The notes under the pieces were generated by a model. It saw nothing but the letters and a program-made list of their open reading frames with translations, was not told the origin of the DNA and did not search any database. DNA of 19,821 nucleotides from Prado023 sp032123675 (GTDB taxonomy: Bacteria; Actinomycetota; Actinomycetes; S36-B12; CAIYMF01). The translations under genes and the position numbers were made by a program. The stretch is taken from the NCBI GenBank assembly GCA_032123675.1, contig JAQBEX010000150.1:1-19821 (forward strand), written 5' to 3'. Positions 1 through 5,448 of the stretch are shown here, piece by piece (within the stretch, counting starts at the first letter, position 1; each line of letters begins with the position of its first letter).

Positions 1-354
1 GAGACAGGCTCGATGCTGGGCGCCTACGGGCTGCCCGCCCCGGGTGGCACCTACGTGGCCATTCCCTCGGGCAACGGCGCCGAATCGGAGACAGCCGATC
101 CGGCTGGTCCCACTGCAGCCACGAACGAGGCCACCGGCGCATCCACCGTTGGAGGTGCCCAGCCCTCGAGCCCTTCGGGTGGGCTTCCCCCAGGCTGGGA
201 GTCCGCCCCCGGCGCACACGGTCCGTCGGGCAGCAACGGCGGGCAGTCCCATGCCCCCGACCACGAGTCCCAGGCCCCCGACCACGGCCGGGGGGCACCG
301 GCGAGTGACCAGGACGGCTCCGGCGAGGAACGGCCGCCCGGGACCGATCAGTGA
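1..354 (+). CDS. Partial CDS: low-complexity C-terminal tail, probably of the FtsH protease
   Basis: The frame is open from the first base of the window to the TGA at 352-354, so only the C-terminal end of a larger protein is present. The visible ~117 residues are rich in Gly, Pro, Ser, Ala and acidic residues (for example repeated APDH), with no recognisable domain, and look like a disordered tail. The stop overlaps the folE GTG by 4 bases (GTGA at 351-354), so translation is probably coupled to the folate genes. In M. tuberculosis and other actinobacteria the gene directly before folE is ftsH, a membrane AAA+ zinc metalloprotease whose actinobacterial forms carry a variable Pro/Gly-rich tail. 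The FtsH assignment rests on that context only, because no catalytic motif falls inside the window. Confidence 0.5.
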   Translation, partial: ETGSMLGAYGLPAPGGTYVAIPSGNGAESETADPAGPTAATNEATGASTVGGAQPSSPSGGLPPGWESAPGAHGPSGSNGGQSHAPDHESQAPDHGRGAPASDQDGSGEERPPGTDQ

Positions 355-965
355 ACGGGATCGACCCGGTCCATGGGCCCGAGCCGGAGACCCTGACCAC
401 GGCGATCGACCAGGAGCGCGCGGCGGCAGCGGTCCGTGAGCTGCTGATCGCCATCGGCGAGGATCCCGAGCGCGATGGGCTGCGAGACACCCCTGACCGG
501 GTGGCACGCAGCTACGCCGAGATCTTCCGCGGGTTGCGCGAGACGCCCGATGACGTGCTCTCGACCACGTTCGACCTCGGGCACGACGAGCTGGTCCTGG
601 TCAAGGACATCGAGGTCTACTCGACCTGCGAGCACCACCTCGTTCCGTTCCACGGGGTCGCCCACGTGGGCTACATCCCCAGCCGGGAGGGCCGGATCAC
701 CGGCCTGAGCAAGATCGCCCGGCTCGTCGACGTCTATGCCAAGCGGCCCCAGGTCCAGGAGCGGCTGACCACCCAAGTGGCCGACGCGATGGTGCGGGTC
801 CTGCAGCCGCGCGGGGTCATCGTCGTGGTGGAGTGCGAGCACCTGTGCATGTCCATGCGCGGCGTGCGCAAGCCCGGGGCCCGGACCGTGACCAGCGCCG
901 TGCGCGGTGCGCTGCGCGAGGCCCCCACCCGGGCAGAGGTCATGTCCCTGATCCTGAAGGCCTAG
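351..965 (+). CDS. folE: GTP cyclohydrolase I
   Basis: This enzyme converts GTP to 7,8-dihydroneopterin triphosphate plus formate, the first step of folate synthesis, in the cytosol as a toroidal homodecamer. The 204-residue product shows the family core: the zinc-site segment STCEHHLVPFHG (residues 91-102), the helix GLSKIARLVDVYAKRPQVQERLT (from residue 118), and the second zinc segment CEHLCMSMRG (162-171). By comparison with the E. coli enzyme the Zn ligands should be Cys93, His96 and Cys166, with His164 as catalytic His; all are intact. The start is GTG, overlapping the upstream stop (GTGA). The variable first ~20 residues precede the first recognisable helix. folP follows 5 nt after the TAG stop, so this is the first of four consecutive folate genes. 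Confidence 0.97.
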   Translation: MNGIDPVHGPEPETLTTAIDQERAAAAVRELLIAIGEDPERDGLRDTPDRVARSYAEIFRGLRETPDDVLSTTFDLGHDELVLVKDIEVYSTCEHHLVPFHGVAHVGYIPSREGRITGLSKIARLVDVYAKRPQVQERLTTQVADAMVRVLQPRGVIVVVECEHLCMSMRGVRKPGARTVTSAVRGALREAPTRAEVMSLILKA

Positions 966-970
966 TCCCG

Positions 971-1966
971 ATGCGACCACGCGGGCTTCCCGAACACCTG
1001 GCAGCGGCTCGCCGGACCCTGGTCATGTCGGTCCTGAACGTGACGCCGGACTCCTTCTCCGATGGCGGCCTCTTCGTCGACGTCGACGTCGCGGTCTCCC
1101 ACGCGCTGGCCCAGATCGAGGCCGGGGCGGACATCATCGATGTGGGTGGCGAGTCCACCCGGCCTGGGGCCCAGCGCATCTCGGCCCTGGAGGAGCGTCG
1201 ACGGGTCCTGCCGGTCATCGAGCAACTGGTGGCCCACGGTGTCGTGGTCAGCGTCGACACGATGCGCGCCGAGGTCGCCGACGCGGCGGTGGCTGCGGGC
1301 GCTGCGCTGGTCAACGATGTATCCGGCGGGCTCGCGGATCCCGAGATGCATGCGTGGGTGGCCGGGGTGCAGGTCCCCTACGTCGCGATGCACTGGCGCG
1401 GCCATTCGGCGGACATGGACGAGCTGGCGCGCTACGACGATGTCGTGGCTGATGTGTGCGCCGAGCTTGGCGGCCGCCTCGACAGCCTGATCGGGGCCGG
1501 CGTGGATCCCGCCCGGGTCGTGGTCGATCCGGGCCTGGGCTTCGCGAAGACCGCGGCGCACAACTGGTCCCTGCTGGCTGGCATGCCTGATCTGCTCGCC
1601 CTCGGGTTCCCGGTGCTGATCGGGGCGAGCCGCAAGCGTTTCCTCGGTGAACTGCTCGGCGAGGAGGGCCAGCCCCGGCCGGTGCAGGAGCGCGACGCCG
1701 CGACCGATGCCATCACCGCTCTCGCGGCGGCCTCCGGCGCCTGGGGTGTGCGCGTCCACGACGTTCGGGGCTCCCGGGACGCAATCGCCGTTGCCGGCGC
1801 CTGGCGTGACGCGGCCCCGGGTGCCGTCGGACCGGCCGGAACCACGGCTGGTGGCCGACCAGCTGGGGTCTCCGCAGGCCACGTGCCGGCAGGCGACCAT
1901 GTGCAGGCAGGTGACCATGCGCGGGCAGGTGACCATGCGCGGGCAGGCGACAGGGAGCAGCGATGA
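971..1966 (+). CDS. folP: Dihydropteroate synthase with a repeat-bearing C-terminal tail
   Basis: It condenses p-aminobenzoate with 6-hydroxymethyl-7,8-dihydropterin diphosphate to dihydropteroate; it is the sulfonamide target and a TIM barrel. Signatures in order are NVTPDSFSDGG (residues 23-33), GGESTRPGA (59-67), SVDT, NDVSGG, DPGLGFAKT, GASRKRF and the terminal VHDV. The ATG at 971 puts the first motif 22 residues in, as is usual; a weak GAAGG lies at 956-960. The barrel ends near residue 282, but the protein runs to 331 residues. The extra ~45 residues are Ala/Gly-rich and end in four hexapeptide units of the AGDHAR type (residues 307-330), encoded by an 18-bp tandem repeat. The tail looks disordered and lineage-specific. 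The stop overlaps the folB ATG (ATGA at 1963-1966). One alternative is that the tail arose by repeat expansion of a former intergenic spacer. Confidence 0.96.
   Translation: MRPRGLPEHLAAARRTLVMSVLNVTPDSFSDGGLFVDVDVAVSHALAQIEAGADIIDVGGESTRPGAQRISALEERRRVLPVIEQLVAHGVVVSVDTMRAEVADAAVAAGAALVNDVSGGLADPEMHAWVAGVQVPYVAMHWRGHSADMDELARYDDVVADVCAELGGRLDSLIGAGVDPARVVVDPGLGFAKTAAHNWSLLAGMPDLLALGFPVLIGASRKRFLGELLGEEGQPRPVQERDAATDAITALAAASGAWGVRVHDVRGSRDAIAVAGAWRDAAPGAVGPAGTTAGGRPAGVSAGHVPAGDHVQAGDHARAGDHARAGDREQR
1888..1959 (+). repeat. 18-bp tandem repeat, four units, in the 3' end of folP
   Basis: Units start at 1888, 1906, 1924 and 1942. Units 2 and 3 are identical (GGCAGGTGACCATGCGCG). Unit 1 differs at three bases, and unit 4 matches only in its first half. 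The 18-bp length keeps frame, and the product reads AGDHVQ, AGDHAR, AGDHAR, AGDREQ. A weaker related unit (SAGHVP) precedes at about 1870-1887. The array ends directly before the folB start. Confidence 0.9.
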
Positions 1967-2346
1967 CCGACACCTTCAGCAGGGATCTCGACCGGATCGC
2001 CCTTCGGGGCGTGCGCGCCCGCGGGTTCCACGGCGTGTTCGACTCAGAGCGTGCCGAGGGCCAGGAGTTCGTCGTTGATGTGGACCTCGGGGTCATCTCG
2101 GTCGCCAAGGCCGCCATGACCGACGAGCTGGCGCACACCGTCGACTACGGGGCGGTGGCCCAGGAGATCGTCTCGGCGGTTGAGGGACCGCCGATTAACC
2201 TGATCGAGAAGCTCGCGGTCCTGATCGCCGAGCGATGCCTGACCTTCGACCACGTGCGGGCAGTCCGGGTGACCGTGCACAAGCCGCAGGCGCCCATCCC
2301 GGTGCCCTTCGACGACGTCGCTGTCACCGTCACGAGGGCGCGATGA
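1963..2346 (+). CDS. folB: Dihydroneopterin aldolase
   Basis: This enzyme cleaves 7,8-dihydroneopterin to 6-hydroxymethyl-7,8-dihydropterin and glycolaldehyde, and usually also epimerises the substrate. It is a small cytosolic octamer of T-fold subunits. The 127-residue product is normal in length and shows GVRARGFHGVFDSERAEGQ at the N terminus, TVDYG with Tyr62, INLIEKLA with Glu82 (pterin anchor), and HKPQAPIPVPFDDV with Lys107, the expected catalytic lysine. Start and stop both overlap neighbours by 4 bases (ATGA with folP and with folK), so it sits inside a translationally coupled folP-folB-folK series. Confidence 0.96.
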   Translation: MTDTFSRDLDRIALRGVRARGFHGVFDSERAEGQEFVVDVDLGVISVAKAAMTDELAHTVDYGAVAQEIVSAVEGPPINLIEKLAVLIAERCLTFDHVRAVRVTVHKPQAPIPVPFDDVAVTVTRAR

Positions 2347-2852
2347 CCGCCGCTGCGCTGGCACTCGGGGGCAACCTCGGCGACTCGCGGGAACGTCTGC
2401 GCGAGGCGGTGGCCGGTCTGTCAGACCATCCGGACGTTGTCGTGACCGCTGTCTCCAGCCTGTGGCGGACCGAGGCCGTGGGCGGGCCCGCGCAACCGGA
2501 CTTCCTCAACGCGGTCGTGCTGGTCGAGACGTCGCTGGACAGCCATGGCCTGCTCGAGCTCGCCCACAGCCTCGAGGAGCGCGCCAACCGGGTCCGCGAC
2601 ACTCGGTGGGGCCCGCGCACTCTGGATGTCGACCTCCTGGACGTCGACGGGCAGCGCTCGGACGATCCACACCTCACCCTGCCGCACCCGCGAGCGCACC
2701 AGCGGGCCTTCGTCATGGTCCCCTGGGCGGAGGTCGCCCCAGACGCCGTGCTGAGCCCAGCGGGATCGGCCCCCCGAACAGTCGGCCAGTGGGCCGCCTC
2801 GATCACCGGCCAACACGGCACGCTCGTCGAGGAGGGCCCATGGTGGAGATGA
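2343..2852 (+). CDS. folK: 6-hydroxymethyl-7,8-dihydropterin pyrophosphokinase
   Basis: It transfers pyrophosphate from ATP to 6-hydroxymethyl-7,8-dihydropterin, making the substrate of FolP. The 169-residue protein starts at the ATG overlapping the folB stop. Family signatures are LALGGNLGDS near the N terminus, QPDFLNAVV, the long signature RWGPRTLDVDLLD (with the two metal-binding aspartates of DVD), and LPHPRAHQRAFVMVPWAE. The C-terminal ~30 residues are variable. It is a separate protein and not fused to FolB or FolP. Its TGA (2850-2852) overlaps an ATG at 2849, which I take as the start of the next gene. Confidence 0.96.
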   Translation: MTAAALALGGNLGDSRERLREAVAGLSDHPDVVVTAVSSLWRTEAVGGPAQPDFLNAVVLVETSLDSHGLLELAHSLEERANRVRDTRWGPRTLDVDLLDVDGQRSDDPHLTLPHPRAHQRAFVMVPWAEVAPDAVLSPAGSAPRTVGQWAASITGQHGTLVEEGPWWR

Positions 2853-3349
2853 AGCCCACCTCGATCCCTTCGCTGCTGGGTGTCGCCGCCATCGCCGCCC
2901 TGGTGGGCTGGGGATTCGTCGCCTGGGTCGACAGCAACGGCCGGCTGCCGGCGGTGCCGTGGATGCCCGTCCTGATCATCTGGGTCGTGGCCGGGTTCGT
3001 CGGCGCATGGGCAGTGGTTGCCCGGCGCAGGCTGCACCCTGAGGCCGGAACCCCACGGATGGCGCCGCTGGCCGCGGCTCGAACGACCGCCCTGGCCTTC
3101 GCGGGCTCACGCACCGGGGCGGTGATCAGCGGCCTCTACGGCGGAATCGCCCTGCGGCTGATCCAGGAGACCGCAGTCGCCGCTGGGCGCGAGCGGTTGC
3201 TGGCCGCGGCGCTGGCATCCCTGGGTGGGCTGGTCCTGGCCGCGCTGTCGCTGTGGTTGGAGAGCATCTGCCGGCTGCCCGAGGACCACGACGAAGCCGG
3301 CTCACGGTCTACGGGCTCCGGCCCCGACGCGGCCAGTGCGGCGTCCTGA
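2849..3349 (+). CDS. DUF3180 family membrane protein
   Basis: This is an integral membrane protein of unknown function that in actinobacteria lies directly after folK (M. tuberculosis Rv3605c position). It is 166 residues long from the ATG at 2849. Hydrophobic segments lie at about residues 8-26, 38-57, 88-104 and 117-137, with Arg-rich turns after the second. The C terminus (CRLPEDHDE, then Gly/Ser/Ala) is polar. I prefer ATG 2849 over the in-frame ATG at 2840, because it gives the same ATGA stop-start overlap seen at the preceding junctions and the MKPT beginning is typical of the family; a GGAGGG at 2831-2836 could serve either start. It is the last gene of the folate run; 66 nt follow before the next gene, which has its own promoter-like box. 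Confidence 0.85.
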   Translation: MKPTSIPSLLGVAAIAALVGWGFVAWVDSNGRLPAVPWMPVLIIWVVAGFVGAWAVVARRRLHPEAGTPRMAPLAAARTTALAFAGSRTGAVISGLYGGIALRLIQETAVAAGRERLLAAALASLGGLVLAALSLWLESICRLPEDHDEAGSRSTGSGPDAASAAS

Positions 3350-3402
3350 GCCTGCTCTGGGCCGGCGATCCACTCCAGGACGGCAGCGAGCCGGGCGTGG
3401 AC

Positions 3403-3408
3403 TACCGT
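3403..3408 (+). promoter_or_regulatory. -10-like box of a leaderless promoter for the small gene at 3416
   Basis: TACCGT (TAnnnT form) is followed by 7 nt and then the ATG at 3416, with no Shine-Dalgarno. No convincing -35 hexamer is seen. The spacing puts the transcript start at or next to the start codon. Confidence 0.45.
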
Positions 3409-3415
3409 TCACCCC

Positions 3416-3724
3416 ATGAGTGACCACGGCACGGCGCATCCCGACCTCGCCTACGAGGACTGGCCCTACGACGATCTCCGCGACGCGGCGTTCGACCGCG
3501 CCAGGCAGCGCCACGACCTGCAGTTCTTCGTCGACCTCATGGCGCACACCCCGGCGCTGACAGCGACCGCCGACGAGGGCGGCTCGCTCGGGGAGACCGC
3601 CGGATCGTTCCTCGAGACGATCGAGGCCTGCCGCGAGGCGTTCAGCCACACCGGGGTGGGCGAACTCGAGCCCCTCTTCATCGCCGTCTTCTCCACCTAC
3701 CTGCGCGAGCACCCAGAAGGCTGA
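3416..3724 (+). CDS. Hypothetical small acidic protein, 102 aa
   Basis: I do not recognise this protein. It is 102 residues, soluble and acidic, with no signal peptide, membrane segment or metal-binding motif. The N terminus (DLAYEDWPYDDLRDAAFDRARQ, from residue 10) is rich in aromatic and acidic residues, and the rest looks helical, with patterns such as FFVDLMAHTPAL and GSFLETIEACREAF. Its compositional pattern and high third-position GC fit a real gene, and the start is backed by a leaderless-type TAnnnT box 7 nt upstream. It lies between the DUF3180 gene and, convergently (33-bp gap), the NuoD-like gene. Position alone does not tell its role. Confidence 0.7.
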   Translation: MSDHGTAHPDLAYEDWPYDDLRDAAFDRARQRHDLQFFVDLMAHTPALTATADEGGSLGETAGSFLETIEACREAFSHTGVGELEPLFIAVFSTYLREHPEG

Positions 3725-3757
3725 GCCGCACCTGGGTGGGGCGGCCACCGGGGTCCG

Positions 3758-4906
3758 TCAGCGATCGACGTCCCCGCAGACGATCAGGAAGCTGGCCACG
3801 GCGGCGGGCAGGTCCGCCACAGCCGTGCCCGCCAGGGCGGCACCCATCGCTGCGGCGTTGCCGAAGCCGGCGCTGCGCAACTTGAGTCGCCACGGGGTGC
3901 GGTCATTGCGTGAGACCAGCAGGTAGCCGTTGATGCCCGTCGGGTTCTCCGTCCAGGTGTAGGTCGATCCCTCGGGGACTCGGACCACTTTCGGCAGCCG
4001 CACGTCCACGGGCTGCCCGGCGGACTCCTTGAGCCGATCCACAGCCCACCGGACCACCTCGATGCTGGTTGCCAGCTCCTCGACGAGCAGGCGGACCCGG
4101 GCCCGGGCATCCCCCTGCTCGGAGGTCGGCACCGGGAACGACGGGTACGGCAGGCAGGGGTCGTCGCGGCGCAGGTCCAGGTCCACGCCGCTGGCGCGGG
4201 CCACGGGGCCCGAGGCGCCGAAGCCCAGTGCCAGCTCACGAGTCAGCACCGCAACACCGGCGTAGTCCGAGTCCAGCAGCGTGCGCAGCTCGGGGCCGTC
4301 CAGGAGGCCCAACGCGGAGTCGGCGTCCGCGGCCGACCAGCGCCAAGTAGCCGAGCTGACCTGGCTCAGCCATCCGGGGCTTACGTCGGCCCGGACGCCT
4401 CCCACCTGGCAGAACATGGGGTGCACGCGATGACCGGTCGCCCCCTCGAGCAGGTCGAGCACCTCACCGCGCCATGCCCACGCGCCTGCCCGCCAGGCCG
4501 GCGGGAGGTCGCCGGGGAGTGGCGCCAGGAACGCCAGGTGGTGGGCGATGCGGGTCAGCTCGCACACCAGGATCCTGATGTCCTGGGAGCGGGGCGCAGG
4601 GGTCAGGCCGAGGGCTCGCTCCACACCCACCACGACCCCGATCTCGGAGCAGAATGCCGACAGCCAGTCGTGCCGGTCGACGAGCATGATGATCTGGCGG
4701 TAGTCGCGGGACTCGAAGAGCTTCTCCGCGCCGCGGTGCACGCTGCCCGGGATCCACTGCGCGGCCACCACGGTGCCGGCCTCGACCTCGAGGGTGATCT
4801 GCGGCAGGCCGTCCAGGGTCGGGTGGTCGGGCCCCATGCCGATCTCCTGGGGACCGTGGGCGACGTCGACGACCCGGTGGACGGCGCTGGCTCCCTGGGC
4901 ACTCAC
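3758..4906 (-). CDS. Stand-alone NuoD-like (complex I 49-kDa / hydrogenase large-subunit family) protein
   Basis: The 382-residue product aligns along its length with NuoD/Nqo4, the quinone-site subunit of NADH:quinone oxidoreductase. Matching segments are GPDHPTLDG (residues 25-33), VHRGAEKLFESRDY (56-69), VDRHDWLSAF (76-85), ELTRIAHHLAF, EVLDLLEGATGHR, QVGGVRADV, YPSFPVPTSEQGD and the C-terminal WTENPTGINGYLLVS ... LIVCGDVDR. However, the His of the GPxHPxxHG motif is Asp32 and the Tyr of the following MDY motif is Trp81; these are the two residues that hold the quinone headgroup in complex I. No NiFe cysteine pairs are present and no other nuo gene is nearby, so normal complex I activity is unlikely. 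The start is GTG with a TAGGGT box 6 nt upstream. Similar orphan NuoD genes sit at this locus in Streptomyces, from memory. The function is unknown. Confidence 0.85.
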   Translation of the reverse strand: MSAQGASAVHRVVDVAHGPQEIGMGPDHPTLDGLPQITLEVEAGTVVAAQWIPGSVHRGAEKLFESRDYRQIIMLVDRHDWLSAFCSEIGVVVGVERALGLTPAPRSQDIRILVCELTRIAHHLAFLAPLPGDLPPAWRAGAWAWRGEVLDLLEGATGHRVHPMFCQVGGVRADVSPGWLSQVSSATWRWSAADADSALGLLDGPELRTLLDSDYAGVAVLTRELALGFGASGPVARASGVDLDLRRDDPCLPYPSFPVPTSEQGDARARVRLLVEELATSIEVVRWAVDRLKESAGQPVDVRLPKVVRVPEGSTYTWTENPTGINGYLLVSRNDRTPWRLKLRSAGFGNAAAMGAALAGTAVADLPAAVASFLIVCGDVDR

Positions 4907-4912
4907 CCGCCA

Positions 4913-4918
4913 ACCCTA
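4913..4918 (-). promoter_or_regulatory. -10-like box of a leaderless promoter for the NuoD-like gene
   Basis: Read on the minus strand this is TAGGGT, then 6 nt (TGGCGG), then the GTG start at 4906. It matches the TAnnnT plus 6-8 nt layout of leaderless actinobacterial promoters. It faces the opposite box at 4930-4935. Confidence 0.5.
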
Positions 4919-4929
4919 TGCCGATGATC

Positions 4930-4935
4930 TACGCT
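4930..4935 (+). promoter_or_regulatory. -10-like box of a leaderless promoter for the first bPH gene
   Basis: TACGCT is followed by 6 nt (GCGGAC) and the ATG at 4942. This spacing selects 4942 as the start over the upstream in-frame ATG at 4918, which would lie before the box. Confidence 0.5.
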
Positions 4936-4941
4936 GCGGAC

Positions 4942-5448
4942 ATGCTTGAGCCCCTCTCAGTCGACGATGCGTTCGCCCCACCGGGAGAGCCCTGGCATCC
5001 GGTCTCGCCGCGGCTGGCCACCGCTCGCCGGATCACGATGATGCTGGTCATGCTGGCCGTGCTCGCGGGCCTGGTCGTCCTCGTGATCGTGCCGGAGTCG
5101 CGCCCGGTCGCCCTGATCCTGGTGGCAGTCTGGCTTGTCCTGCTGGTCTACCTGTGGTGGCTCATCGGTCGGCGGGTCCGATCCTTCGGGTACGCCGAGC
5201 GCGCCGATGACCTGCTCGTGACCAGCGGGATCATGTTCCGCCGGCTCGTGATCGTGCCCTACGGCCGGATGCAGCTCGTCGACATCACCGCCGGGCCGTT
5301 GGACCGACGCCTGGGCGTGGCCACCGTCCAGCTGCACACGGCTGCTGCCACCACAAATGCGACGATCCCCGGCCTGCCGCCCGCCGAGGCCGCGAGCCTT
5401 CGTGACCGGCTCGCTGCCCGGGGGGAGCAGCGGAGCGCCGGCCTGTGA
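4942..5448 (+). CDS. Bacterial PH (YdbS-type) membrane protein, one bPH2 domain
   Basis: The 168-residue protein has a short cytosolic N terminus (FAPPGEPWHPVSPRL), a basic ARRIT stop-transfer edge, two membrane helices at about residues 31-51 and 54-76, then a bacterial-PH (bPH2) domain at about 84-158. The domain includes the family pattern DDLLVTSGIMFRRLVIVPYGRMQLVDI and a GPLDRRLGVATVQLHTA strand pair. Bacillus YdbS/YdbT-type proteins of this kind are poorly understood; some have been tied to envelope stress or bacteriocin resistance. Its stop overlaps the GTG of the next, larger bPH gene, so the two are probably translated together and act together. I use the ATG at 4942 because of the leaderless-type promoter spacing; the ATG at 4918 would add 8 residues. 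Confidence 0.88.
   Translation: MLEPLSVDDAFAPPGEPWHPVSPRLATARRITMMLVMLAVLAGLVVLVIVPESRPVALILVAVWLVLLVYLWWLIGRRVRSFGYAERADDLLVTSGIMFRRLVIVPYGRMQLVDITAGPLDRRLGVATVQLHTAAATTNATIPGLPPAEAASLRDRLAARGEQRSAGL

Noticed and set aside
833..970. Extended N terminus for folP reading back into folE
   Set aside because: The added residues are an out-of-frame translation of folE (Arg/Gly-rich), and DHPS proteins start shortly before NVTPDSFSDGG.
2840..2848. ATG 2840 as the DUF3180 start
   Set aside because: Possible, but ATG 2849 overlaps the folK stop as ATGA, like the folP-folB and folB-folK junctions, and gives the family-typical MKPT start.
4918..4941. Upstream ATG start for the first bPH gene
   Set aside because: It would lie before the TACGCT box that fits a leaderless start at 4942 and would overlap the opposite promoter; the 8 extra residues match nothing.
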